Below are positions 35,880 to 43,812 of a stretch of DNA of 64,000 bases, piece by piece; the first letter of the stretch is position 1, and every line of letters starts with the position of its first letter. Under the pieces are notes generated by a model, which worked only from the letters and a program-made list of their open reading frames with translations, was not told the origin of the DNA and made no database searches. The position numbers and the translations under genes were made by a program. This stretch comes from JAOUEA01 sp963825685 (GTDB lineage: Bacteria; Actinomycetota; UBA4738; HRBIN12). The DNA is taken from assembly GCA_963825685.1 (NCBI GenBank), contig CAWGUD010000007.1, positions 155,186 through 219,185 of the forward strand, read 5' to 3'.

Positions 35880-36962
35880 ATGCAGGAAGTCGCCCGGATC
35901 GTGCTCGCCCTCGAGGCGAACGACGTCGCCGAGGAGGTGATGCACTTCCTCGACCGCAGCGGCGGCGCCCGCGTCGTGGCCACCGCATCAGACGATCGGC
36001 AGCTGGTCGAGGCGGTGCGGCAGCTCGAACCCGATGCCGTCGTGGCGCAGCCGTCGCTCGTCGAGCCGGCGGCGGTGCGGGGGCCGGCTGTGCTCGCGCT
36101 CGACACCCGTGAGTCGGTGGCGTCCCTCCGCGCGGCGATCCGCGTCGGTGCCCGCGGCTTCTACCTGTGGCCCGGTGAGCGCGATGACCTCGCGGGGGCG
36201 GCCGCCGCCACGGTCGCGGTGCCCGAGGCCGGCGAGAAGCGGGCGACCGTCGTCGCAGTGCACGGGGCCAAGGGCGGTGTCGGGTCGACGTTCGTTGCCA
36301 CGCATCTCGCCCAGGCCTTCGCTCGACGGCGACTCGACTGCGTGCTGATCGACGGCGATCCGACCTACGGCGACGTCTCCGCCGCGATCGGCGTGCCCAT
36401 CGACGACGTGCACACGATCGCCGATCTCCTGCCGCTCGTGAACGAGCTGTCGACCGCGCACCTCGACGACGCGACGTGGATGCATCCGGCGGGGTTCCGC
36501 GCGCTGGCAGCACCCGATCCGGAGCGAGCGGGAAACGTGACGCCAGGTGACCTCGCTGCGATCGTGCGGGTGGCCGCGTCGAGCTGCGATGCGGTTGTCG
36601 TCTCGTTGCCGCGCGAGCTCGGGGGGCTCACGGTCGCGGGGCTCGAGAGCGCCGATCGCGTGCTCGAGGTGCTCTCGCTCGACGTGCTGTCGTTCCGAGC
36701 GGCCACGCGGGCGATCGAGGTCGTCACGCCCCTCGGTCTGAGGGCACATATCGGCTTCGTCGTGAACCGTGCAGGGCGGAGCGAGATCACGCCCGGTGAT
36801 GTCGAGCGGGTGTTCGGAGCCGTACCGATGGCCGTGGTGCCCGCCGATCGGGCGGCGCCACGAGCCCAAGATCGCGGTCGCCTCGTGCCGCCGAAGGGGC
36901 GGGTGGGACGTGCGTTCGGCATGCTCGCCGAGCGCCTCCTTGAGGACCGGGAAGGCGCATGA
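35880..36962 (+). CDS. cpaE: CpaE/TadZ-like ATPase of the Tad pilus locus
   Basis: A 360-residue MinD/ParA-family protein (septum-site-like protein of the Rv3660c type). The amino-terminal ~115 residues are a degenerate receiver-like domain (VLALDTRESVASLRAAIRVG); the ATPase has the deviant Walker A VHGAKGGVGSTFVATHLA (129-137) and FVVNRAGRSEI. CpaE/TadZ localises and organises the pilus machine. GGAGGG 4 nt before ATG 35880 is a strong ribosome site. The gene leads the Tad operon but is now separated from cpaF by a foreign segment; its stop overlaps an ATG where the old cpaF remnant begins. Confidence 0.88.
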   Translation: MQEVARIVLALEANDVAEEVMHFLDRSGGARVVATASDDRQLVEAVRQLEPDAVVAQPSLVEPAAVRGPAVLALDTRESVASLRAAIRVGARGFYLWPGERDDLAGAAAATVAVPEAGEKRATVVAVHGAKGGVGSTFVATHLAQAFARRRLDCVLIDGDPTYGDVSAAIGVPIDDVHTIADLLPLVNELSTAHLDDATWMHPAGFRALAAPDPERAGNVTPGDLAAIVRVAASSCDAVVVSLPRELGGLTVAGLESADRVLEVLSLDVLSFRAATRAIEVVTPLGLRAHIGFVVNRAGRSEITPGDVERVFGAVPMAVVPADRAAPRAQDRGRLVPPKGRVGRAFGMLAERLLEDREGA

Positions 36963-37052
36963 GCTCATCGCGAGGACTCGGACGAGTTCGTCGGGTTCGG
37001 TCCTATCGGAGTTCCTGCTCGGATCCCGATGTGATCGAGGTCGCAGTCAGGG
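36961..37052 (+). pseudogene. Decayed remnant of cpaF
   Basis: Directly after cpaE, GAGCTCA and then SDEFVGFGPI (about 36978 onward) match the intact cpaF segment ELTRMVNEVSDEVVGFGPIE (40030 onward) at nucleotide level, with indels and an early stop. The next bases (CTGCTCGGATCCCGATGT) still track CTGCTGCAGGATCCCGAGGT of cpaF. It is a truncated pseudogene fragment showing that cpaF once followed cpaE here. Confidence 0.7.
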
Positions 37053-37403
37053 GGAATCTCCGCACCGGGCCTCGACACACACGACACATCGCGGCCGCAG
37101 GACCTGGATCGCGGCGGCAACCTGCGCGACTCTCGTTGTCTCGATCTGGGCGATGCTCGCCTTCGCCGAGCCCGCCGTCTGCCAGGCGCTCGGTGGCGAG
37201 TCCTTCCGTAACGGCAGCGAACACGCCTGCAGGAACGAGTTCGGCGGCAACGGACCAACAACTCGAGCGAGGGGATCACGTTCTTCGACTGATCCACCAC
37301 TGGATCCGCCGTAGCAGCCTGGGGTTCGTTCATAAGCACTGATCAGCGCCGTGCCCAGGTCATCGTGAACGGCGGCCCTACGCGGTGGGTGCGAGCAGGA
37401 GCC
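37053..37403. other. Intergenic mosaic without a confident gene
   Basis: About 350 bp with no clear gene. One plus-strand frame encodes a short hydrophobic helix (WIAAATCATLVVSIWAMLAF) followed by CQALGGESFRNGSEHAC and then breaks up. This could be a fragment of a small secreted protein. It forms the left edge of the insert between cpaE and cpaF. Confidence 0.4.
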
Positions 37404-38099
37404 TTAGGAGTTCCTTGGAAGGCTCGCCGACCGCGCCGTGATGCCTGCCGCCAGGACAGCTGCGACGAGCGTCGCCGGCAGGGCGAGTTCGAGCGAAGAA
37501 CCGATACCGAAACCGGTCCCAACGACGGCCGTGACCATCCCTGCGGTTCCGACAACCGTCATCCGCCACTGATCGAAGGAGGGGCCACCCACCCCGGCGG
37601 GCTCAGAACGACGACTCACGATGAGCATCGGTATCAGCAGGGCCGGCTTCAGAAGATTCGCTACGTTCTGGATGGAGTTGCCCGCGGCCAGGTTGCCTTC
37701 CCGAAGGATGTCGATGACGTGCACCGAGGTCGCACCGACCCCCACGATGGCGACCGCGATCACCGTCGCCTCTCGAAAGCCGTCCCTGCGCCCCGCAGCG
37801 ATAAGACCCAAGACGCCAAGTGCGAGATTGGCGAAACCCATCTCCTGCTGGAACGGACTGCCCTTCGGCCAGTCGATCGACTCCGCGACCGCATCGGGCG
37901 TGAAGACGTGACCGAAGAACCCGCTGAGACCGCTCGCGCCCACGCCGAGCATGAACAGGTAGATCAGGTACACCTCTACCTTCCAGAGACGATCCTTCGC
38001 GCTCGTGTCGAGTCGCACATGAAGGGCGGCGAGCAGCACCGGAAGCACTGAGAACGCGAACACCCGTACAGCAACCGGAGTCCACGCGTAGTCCCCCAT
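37404..38099 (-). CDS. DUF6790-like membrane protein
   Basis: A 231-residue protein with about six membrane helices (VYLIYLFMLGVGASGLSGFF, VIAVAIVGVGATSVHVIDIL and others). The core PFQQEMGFANLALGVLGLIA, followed by GFREATVIAVAIVGVGATSVH, fits the DUF6790 family of uncharacterised inner-membrane proteins. The conserved Q-x-E-x-G-F-x-N-L is kept. It is on the strand opposite to the Tad genes and part of a three-gene insert. Function unknown. Confidence 0.65.
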   Translation of the reverse strand: MGDYAWTPVAVRVFAFSVLPVLLAALHVRLDTSAKDRLWKVEVYLIYLFMLGVGASGLSGFFGHVFTPDAVAESIDWPKGSPFQQEMGFANLALGVLGLIAAGRRDGFREATVIAVAIVGVGATSVHVIDILREGNLAAGNSIQNVANLLKPALLIPMLIVSRRSEPAGVGGPSFDQWRMTVVGTAGMVTAVVGTGFGIGSSLELALPATLVAAVLAAGITARSASLPRNS

Positions 38100-38252
38100 C
38101 AGACGTCATCGGAGCAGGGGAATCGCTGCGCGATCGCGAACGCCAGCCCTGAGGTTCCACCGGTCACGAGGGTAGTTTCATCGGCGGAGAGCAGGGTCAT
38201 CCCGGTAACCATGCGCTACGGATCCGAACTCCAAGCGGGGCCGAGTTGATCG

Positions 38253-38690
38253 TCATCCCTGGCCCTCGAGCAGATGCTTGAGGCTTCCCCAGATGGTCTG
38301 CTCCCCGCGCCGGCCCATGCGGGCGACCAATGGGCCCATCACCTTGAGCATGCCACGCGGCTTCAGATCCCACGCCCACCGCATCCGTGTCCCCTCGGGA
38401 ACGGGGTCGAACGTCATGGTGCCCTGAAGATCCATCGAGGACATGTGCACGGTTTCCTCGATCCGCCGGGGTCGCTCGAAGCCTGTGAACTCGATGACCA
38501 TCTGGACGGCTCGACCCATGCTTGCGGTCTCCGCCCGGAAGCGTGTGCCGACGCCGATCGGTCCCTCCGAGATCAGTTCGGCGCGACGCATCTTCGGGTT
38601 GTAGCGAGGTTCATTCCGTTCATCGGCGACGAAGTCGAACACCTCTTCCGTCGGTCGTTCGATCACGATCTCGCCCTCGACACGAACCAT
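38253..38690 (-). CDS. SRPBCC family protein (polyketide cyclase/dehydrase-like)
   Basis: A 145-residue START/Bet v1-fold protein. The opening MVRVEGEIVIERPTEEVFDF and ADERNEPRYNPKMRRAELI, then GVGTRFRAE and FERPRRIEETVHM, are typical of SRPBCC lipid- or ligand-binding proteins. The carboxy end has the amphipathic helix that closes the cavity. Ligand and role are unknown. A GGAGGGAGG site lies about 9 nt before the ATG. It follows the dienelactone hydrolase gene on the same strand (88 bp apart). Confidence 0.85.
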   Translation of the reverse strand: MVRVEGEIVIERPTEEVFDFVADERNEPRYNPKMRRAELISEGPIGVGTRFRAETASMGRAVQMVIEFTGFERPRRIEETVHMSSMDLQGTMTFDPVPEGTRMRWAWDLKPRGMLKVMGPLVARMGRRGEQTIWGSLKHLLEGQG

Positions 38691-38777
38691 CTCGGGTACC
38701 TCCCTCCGCTCCTACGATGCGCTCGGAGCGGCGGCTGCCCAGGGTCGGAAGTGCCGCGAGCTTGGGGCCCTCTCGGA

Positions 38778-39535
38778 TCACGCGATCCTCGTTGGCTCTC
38801 CCGGGCGCAGGTGCGTGTTGAAGAAGGAGACGATGCGGCGGCGGGCGTCCTGCGCCGATGGCTCGTGGTAGTCGGAGGCCCCCGCGAACACACCCATCAC
38901 CACGAAGATGAAGGGGGAGGGTCGCCCGCGCCTTCGTGGTCGTTGAGGAACGCGTGCCCGGCGTCCGGGTACTCCTTGACGTCATGATCGATCGCGAGCG
39001 CCTGAAGGACCCGGTCGAGCTTCTTGGCTGTCCCTCGGTTGCCCCGGTCTGTCGCCCCATAGCTGCCTACGATGGGACAGGCACCCGCCAAGGCGCTCTC
39101 GGTGTAGGCGTCTTTCGGGATGCCGACGCCGTAGTTCACGCTCGATGCGGAGAAGCCGTGCCCGGGGGCGAGCAGCAAGGCGAACCCGCCGCCGATGCAG
39201 AAGCCGATGACCCCGATCGTGCCCGTGCATCCGTCTTGGCCGGCCAGCCAGGTACGCACCGCTTCCACGTCATCGAACGCTGCTCCTCGGCGGGCGCGCA
39301 GATCGCGACTGATGGAGATCAGGCAGGTCATCGTCCCGCCGCCCCGATGGAAGAGGTCGGGCGCCACAGCCAGGTATCCCTCACCCGCCAGCCAGTCGGC
39401 CTGGTTGCGTAGGTCCTGGCTCATGCCCAACGCGTCGTGGATCACGACCACCCCGGGCCACGGACCATCGCCCGACGGACTGGCCAGATAGACGGGCAGC
39501 TTTCCTCGAGGACTCGGGATCCTCAACTCCGCCAT
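38778..39535 (-). pseudogene. Dienelactone hydrolase family protein, one frame break
   Basis: An alpha/beta hydrolase of about 252 residues. LPVYLASPSGDGPWPGVVVI and DALGMSQDLRNQADWLAGEG begin the fold; the nucleophile elbow is GVIGFCIGGGFAL (Cys nucleophile, as in dienelactone hydrolase), and YPDAGHAFLNDH carries the catalytic His. A one-base error in a C-run near 38912 breaks the end; the last part (FVVMGVFAGASDYHEPSAQD, RRRIVSFFNTHLR) is in another frame, stopping at 38778. AGGAGG precedes ATG 39535. In family members this hydrolyses cyclic esters or lactones; substrate unknown. Confidence 0.8.
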
Positions 39536-39733
39536 CGCCTCCTCCTTAGGGTTGTCGCTGAGCGTACGTCGCAGTCGGTCTCTGACGTCCGACCAAGCCC
39601 CGGGCCCCTCCCCGTGCCCGCGAGGGATGAGAAGTCCAGACGGATCTGCCTCCCCCGACATCCTTCGACGGGGTCCCCCGACAAGAACCTGGAATCGGTC
39701 GGGTTGGGGATGGGTTCGCGCCCCGCGGCTCGC

Positions 39734-39832
39734 TATCGTTTGCTTCCCCTTCGGCGGTCTCGTAAGCCGACCGCCGACTCTCCCTCGAAGCATCCCTCGT
39801 TGGTGACGCGCGAGTTGTGACGGAGGTCGGTG
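39734..39832 (+). promoter_or_regulatory. Tad promoter and structured leader, copy B (upstream of cpaF)
   Basis: Homologous to copy A. TATCGT (39734-39739) is a -10-like box. A perfect 8-bp hairpin CGGCGGTC/GACCGCCG (39752-39759/39769-39776) overlaps the identical 14-bp block CCGACTCTCCCTCG (39774-39787). The stem sequence differs from copy A but pairing is kept. The conserved TAnCGTTyGCwTCCCC block precedes it. Confidence 0.55.
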
Positions 39833-41128
39833 GTGACTGTGGAGGGTGGCCAACAGGCGCGGGTGAGTGCGGATGCGCTCGCCGGTGTACGTCGACGACT
39901 GCGCGATCAGTTGCGCGAGCGTGTCGATGCACGTGGGCTGGCCACGTCACCCCGCACCGAACGACGGGTGCGCGTCCGCGAGGAGGCGCTCGCCCTGTTG
40001 CGGGACGGCGGCGAGATCCTTCCCCAGCGCGAGCTCACCCGCATGGTCAACGAGGTTTCTGACGAGGTCGTCGGGTTCGGTCCCATCGAGTTCCTGCTGC
40101 AGGATCCCGAGGTCACCGAGGTCATGGTCAACGGACCCGACGACGTGTACGTGGAGCGAGGGGGGCGCATCGAGAGGGCGCCGGACGGTCTATTCGAGGG
40201 GGAGGAGGCCATCCTGCATCTGATCGAACGCATCGTGGGACCCTTGGGCCTGCGGGTCGACGAATCATCGCCTTGGGCGGATGCGCGACTTCCAGATGGT
40301 TCGAGGGTTCACGCGATCGTGCCGCCCCTCTCGCTCCGCGGTCCTGCCGTCACGATCCGCACGTTCTCTCGCGTGCCGTTCACCGCCACCGATCTCGTCG
40401 GCGGCGGCACGATGGGTCCGCGCATGCTGGCGTTCCTTGCGGCATGCGTGCGAGGCCGAACCAACGTGATCGTGAGCGGCGGGGCCGGAAGCGGTAAGAC
40501 CACCCTGCTCGGCGTGCTGAGCGGATACATCCCCGACGGCGAGCGCCTGATCACGATCGAGGACGCCGCCGAGCTCCGGCTCGCGAAGCCGCACGTCGTT
40601 GCTCTCGAGGCGCGACCGGCCAACGTGGAGGGGAAGGGACAGGTCACCGTTCGTGACCTCGTGCGCAACGCCCTGCGCATGCGACCCGACCGCATCATCG
40701 TCGGCGAGGTCCGAGGCGGCGAGGCGCTCGACATGCTGCAGGCGATGAACACCGGCCACGAGGGGTCGTTGTCCACCGCGCATGCGAACTCCTGCCGTCA
40801 CCTCCTGTGGCGCCTCGAGACGATGGCGATGATGTCCGATGTCGACCTCCCGGCAGTGCACGTGCGCAACCAGGTCGCATCGGCCATCGACGTGGTGGTC
40901 CACCTCGCCCGACTGCGCGGAGGCCGACGGGTGGTCTGGGAGATCGCCGTGATCGAGGGCACCCGCCGCGGTGAGCCGATCGTGACCCCGGTCTTCCGGT
41001 ACCGACCGCGCCATGGCGCCGACGGGCATTTCGAGGCAACCGGCACCGTGCCCTCGATCACCACGACGCTGGCGGACCGCGGGGAGGACGTCGACGACTG
41101 GATGTTCGCACCGGAGGACGACCGGTGA
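39833..41128 (+). CDS. cpaF: CpaF/TadA ATPase of the Tad pilus secretion system
   Basis: A 431-residue PilT/VirB11-type secretion ATPase that powers Flp pilus assembly. It has an amino-terminal domain (EVTEVMVNGPDDVYVERGG), Walker A VSGGAGSGKTTLLGVLSGYI, Asp box ITIEDAAELRL, Walker B DRIIVGEVRGGEALDML and the His box SLSTAHANSC. The GTG at 39833 has GGAGG 6 nt upstream; the GTG at 39830 is too close to that site. Its stop overlaps the next start in a GTGA. The intact copy lies after the three-gene insert. Confidence 0.92.
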   Translation: MTVEGGQQARVSADALAGVRRRLRDQLRERVDARGLATSPRTERRVRVREEALALLRDGGEILPQRELTRMVNEVSDEVVGFGPIEFLLQDPEVTEVMVNGPDDVYVERGGRIERAPDGLFEGEEAILHLIERIVGPLGLRVDESSPWADARLPDGSRVHAIVPPLSLRGPAVTIRTFSRVPFTATDLVGGGTMGPRMLAFLAACVRGRTNVIVSGGAGSGKTTLLGVLSGYIPDGERLITIEDAAELRLAKPHVVALEARPANVEGKGQVTVRDLVRNALRMRPDRIIVGEVRGGEALDMLQAMNTGHEGSLSTAHANSCRHLLWRLETMAMMSDVDLPAVHVRNQVASAIDVVVHLARLRGGRRVVWEIAVIEGTRRGEPIVTPVFRYRPRHGADGHFEATGTVPSITTTLADRGEDVDDWMFAPEDDR

Positions 41129-41937
41129 GCGCGCTGGCCCTCACGCTGCTGGGGATCGCGGCGTGGCTGGCCGAGCGAGGGTCACGAGCGACCCGTCGCC
41201 GTCGCCTCGGTCCCCTCGGCGCACACGCGTCTGCGGCGCCGGGGAACGATGTGGCGCGCACGATGCCGACCTGGGCGATCTGGGCTGGGGTGGGAGCCGT
41301 GATCGGGTTCATCGCATCCGGCCCTGCGCCGGCGATCGGCGGAGGAGCCGCGGGCGCGCTCGTGTGGCGCCTTCGCGAACGGCGCCGGGCCCGAGCGAGC
41401 GATGCCGAGCGAGACGAGCAGGTCGTCGACGCGGTCGTGTCCATCACCGCCGCGATCCGAGCCGGCCGTTCGGTGCCGCAGGCGCTTTCGTTCGCGGCAT
41501 CCGAGGCACGCCCGCCGCTGCGTGACTCTCTGCGTCGGCTCGATCGGTCCATCGACCTGGGCGTGCCGCTCGACGAGGCGGTCGCTGCCTGGACGCGCGA
41601 GGTCGACACCGACGATGCCCGCCTCCTCGCCGGGGTGCTGACCCTCCATCGCCGCAGCGGTGGTGATCTCCCCGCCGTCCTCGACGAGGTCACGGGAACG
41701 CTTCGCGAGCGACGCGCCGCGCTCCGCGAGGTTCGCGCGCTCACCGCCCAGGCTCGCCTCTCGGGCACGATCCTCGGCGTGCTGCCGTTCGGGTTCTTCG
41801 CGTTCCTCTGGCTCACGTCGCGCTCGGAGATCGAGGGGGCGTTCCGCTCATCTGCCGGAGTCGCCGCGATCACGCTCGGCCTCGTGCTCGAGGGGTTCGC
41901 GTTCCTGTGGATCCGGCATCTGCTGGAGGTCCGATGA
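41125..41937 (+). CDS. tadB: TadB, type II secretion F-family membrane protein
   Basis: A 270-residue inner-membrane platform protein of the GspF/TadB family. An amino-terminal membrane segment, then the cytoplasmic T2SSF domain (EQVVDAVVSITAAIRAGRSV, ALSFAASEARPPLRDSLRRL, VLTLHRRSGGDLPAVLDEVT) and carboxy-terminal helices (LGVLPFGFFAFLWL). It starts with GTG overlapping the cpaF stop (GTGA) and ends overlapping tadC (ATGA), so the three are tightly coupled. Confidence 0.88.
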   Translation: MSALALTLLGIAAWLAERGSRATRRRRLGPLGAHASAAPGNDVARTMPTWAIWAGVGAVIGFIASGPAPAIGGGAAGALVWRLRERRRARASDAERDEQVVDAVVSITAAIRAGRSVPQALSFAASEARPPLRDSLRRLDRSIDLGVPLDEAVAAWTREVDTDDARLLAGVLTLHRRSGGDLPAVLDEVTGTLRERRAALREVRALTAQARLSGTILGVLPFGFFAFLWLTSRSEIEGAFRSSAGVAAITLGLVLEGFAFLWIRHLLEVR

Positions 41938-42572
41938 CTTCGCCGCTCGCCTCGTGCCTGATCGTGGCGACGGTGGTGTGTTCGATCCTCGGGGTGCACC
42001 AGGCAGTCAGCGATCGCCCGTCGCTCAGGCTCGCGGGGCGACGGTCCTCGGGCGCGCGCAATGCGGCGTCCGGCCGCTGGGTGGCTCGCCGGCTCGCTGG
42101 TTCTCTGGCGGACAGGAGACGCCGGGCCGCCGTCGACGCGGAGATCCCCCAGCTCCTCGACCTGCTCGCGGCGGGGTCGTCGGCGGGGCTCGCGGCGCCA
42201 CTCGCGCTCCGGCGCGCCACCGAAGGGCTCGCGGGGCCGCTCGCCGACGAGGTACGAGCGACCGTTCGGGCGGTCGACCTCGGCGCGCGGTGGCGCGATG
42301 AGCTCGAGGCGCTCGCCGATCGTCTCGATCTTCCGGACCTCCGGCGCGCGGTCGCTGCGCTTACCCGCACCGAGTCGCTCGGAGCGTCGCTGGCCCAGGC
42401 CACATCGGAGCTTGCCGCTGCTGTGCGACAGGCCCGGCGAGCGGCTACCTCGGAGCGGGCCCGCACCGCGCCGGTGAAGATGCTCTTCCCGTTGGTGTTC
42501 CTCGTCCTCCCCGCGTTCCTCCTCCTCACGGTGGTGCCCGTGTTGCTCACCACCGTGCGGTCCATCAGCTAG
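41934..42572 (+). CDS. tadC: TadC, type II secretion F-family membrane protein
   Basis: A 212-residue partner of TadB. T2SSF features are IPQLLDLLAAGSSAGLAAPL, EALADRLDLPDLRRAVAALT and SLAQATSELAAAVRQARRAA, with a carboxy-terminal membrane helix (LFPLVFLVLPAFLLLTVVPV). ATG 41934 overlaps the tadB stop. TadB and TadC together form the membrane platform on which the CpaF ATPase acts. Confidence 0.87.
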   Translation: MTSPLASCLIVATVVCSILGVHQAVSDRPSLRLAGRRSSGARNAASGRWVARRLAGSLADRRRRAAVDAEIPQLLDLLAAGSSAGLAAPLALRRATEGLAGPLADEVRATVRAVDLGARWRDELEALADRLDLPDLRRAVAALTRTESLGASLAQATSELAAAVRQARRAATSERARTAPVKMLFPLVFLVLPAFLLLTVVPVLLTTVRSIS

Positions 42573-42588
42573 GTCAAGGAGGTGCTCG

Positions 42589-42807
42589 ATGCAGGTGCTG
42601 AACACCTTGTGGCTCGACGCGGCCTGGTTCATGCGTCACCAGCTCCGGCGTGAGGAAGGGCAGACGACGGCGGAGTACGCGCTGGTGATCCTGGCGGCGG
42701 CCGCCGTCGCCGTCGTCCTGATCGCGTGGGCGCGGTCGTCGGGGCGATTGCCGGCGTTCTTCGATCAGGTCATCGACCAGGTGATCGGAGACGCCAACGG
42801 CGCGTAG
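42589..42807 (+). CDS. Flp-type pilin (DUF4244-like), small prepilin
   Basis: A 72-residue pilin precursor. A basic leader ends at EEG, followed by QTTAEYALVILAAAAVAVVL: the class IV prepilin site G|Q-T-T-A-E-Y with Glu at +5, the E-Y pair and the hydrophobic assembly helix. AAGGAGG precedes the ATG. Its position after tadC matches actinobacterial Tad loci where DUF4244 proteins are the major pilin. No prepilin peptidase gene is in the window, so processing needs one elsewhere. Confidence 0.88.
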   Translation: MQVLNTLWLDAAWFMRHQLRREEGQTTAEYALVILAAAAVAVVLIAWARSSGRLPAFFDQVIDQVIGDANGA

Positions 42808-42844
42808 GCGCGTTCGCAAGGGAGGCCAGCGCGGCACCGCCGCC

Positions 42845-43195
42845 GTGGAGTTCGCCCTGGTCCTGCCGATCGTGCTCGCGATCGTGCTCGCGCTGGTGCA
42901 GGTCGGCCTGCTCGTGCGGGACCGGCTGCTCGTCGAGTCGGCGGTGCGCTCCGGGGCGCGCACCGCCGCCGTCGAGCCGAGCGACGACGCCGTGCGGACA
43001 GCGGTGTTGCGCGCCGCGCCGGCGCTCGACGCGGGCGCGGTCTCGCTCGCGGTCGCCCGCCCCGGCACCCGAGGCGAGGCGGTGACGGTCACCCTCACTT
43101 ACGTGGCCGCGGTTCGGGTGCCGTTCGTCTCCTGGCTGTTCCCGTCAGGGGTGTCGATGAGGGCGCAGGCGACCGACCGGCAGGAGTTCACGTGA
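42845..43195 (+). CDS. tadE: TadE-like minor pilin (start uncertain)
   Basis: A TadE-family pseudopilin of about 116 residues or slightly longer. The open frame upstream reads GGQRGTAAVEFALVLPIVLA: the G-T-A-A-V-E-F motif is the expected prepilin cleavage and assembly region, but no ATG, GTG or TTG precedes it. The listed GTG 42845 falls inside that motif, so either a non-standard start or a base error in 42800-42840 is likely. The rest (LVQVGLLVRDRLLVESAVRS, VTVTLTYVAAVRVPFVSWLF) fits TadE. Confidence 0.75.
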   Translation: MEFALVLPIVLAIVLALVQVGLLVRDRLLVESAVRSGARTAAVEPSDDAVRTAVLRAAPALDAGAVSLAVARPGTRGEAVTVTLTYVAAVRVPFVSWLFPSGVSMRAQATDRQEFT

Positions 43196-43572
43196 TCCCC
43201 CGCGCCCACTCGCAGCGCGGCTCGGTCTCGATCGTGGTGGCCGGGGTGGCGACCGTCGCCCTGGTCGCATCGCTCGGCGTCGCCGACGTGGGGAAGGCGT
43301 TGGTGGCCCGTGCACGAGCGAGGGCCGCGGCTGACGCCGCGGCCCTCGCCGCTGCGCAGGAGCTTGCGCTCCCCGGTGGTCGCACGCCGGCCGAGCTCGC
43401 CGGGGACTACGCCGCGCGCAACGGCGCCACACTCGTCTCGTGCGGTTGCGCGGCCGGCACCCTCGCAGCTGCGGTCGAGGTCGAGGTCGCGATCGGTCCC
43501 ATGTTCCTGGCCGAGGACCGTCTGACGGTGCGAGCCCGGGCCCGCGCGGTCATCGACGTGCCCGTCGCCTGA
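43192..43572 (+). CDS. TadG-related / Rv3654c-like secreted Tad protein
   Basis: A 126-residue protein, GTG start overlapping the tadE stop (GTGA). The amino terminus SQRGSVSIVVAGVATVALVA is a hydrophobic pseudopilin-like segment (R-G-S-V-S), followed by ARARARAAADAAALAAAQEL and a Cys pair in LVSCGCAAGTLAAAVEVEV. This is the pattern of the last gene in actinobacterial Tad loci (Rv3654c, helicase/secretion neighbourhood TadE-like). It ends the operon; a hairpin lies about 210 bp downstream. Confidence 0.78.
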   Translation: MIPRAHSQRGSVSIVVAGVATVALVASLGVADVGKALVARARARAAADAAALAAAQELALPGGRTPAELAGDYAARNGATLVSCGCAAGTLAAAVEVEVAIGPMFLAEDRLTVRARARAVIDVPVA

Positions 43573-43784
43573 CCTCGGCCGGTCCAGGATCCTCCAGCCC
43601 GTGGTCTCGTCGTCTCACCGACCGCGATCGCGTTGCCGTCGAATCGGTGTCCCCAACGAGCAGCGCGGCCGCGAGGCCCCTGCGAGCCCGCGTACCGACG
43701 GGACGCTCGCGATCACGTGTTCGACGACCCGTACGCCTTCGCCTCGTCGGCGGTAAGGTCGGATGGTCGACGTCGGAGCCGATC

Positions 43785-43805
43785 GGGACTCGAGGCTCGA
43801 GTCCC
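43785..43805. terminator. Hairpin between convergent Tad and DUF4126 genes
   Basis: GGGACTCGA/TCGAGTCCC, a perfect 9-bp stem with a 3-nt loop, lies between the Tad operon end and the DUF4126 stop and can act in both directions. The rest of the 43573-43812 gap shows no gene. Confidence 0.55.
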
Positions 43806-43812
43806 TCCGCCG

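Noticed and set aside
36959..37342. A 127-residue protein starting at the end of cpaE
   Set aside because: It is Ser/Arg-rich with no domain. The DNA here is recognisably the decayed 5' part of cpaF in another frame.
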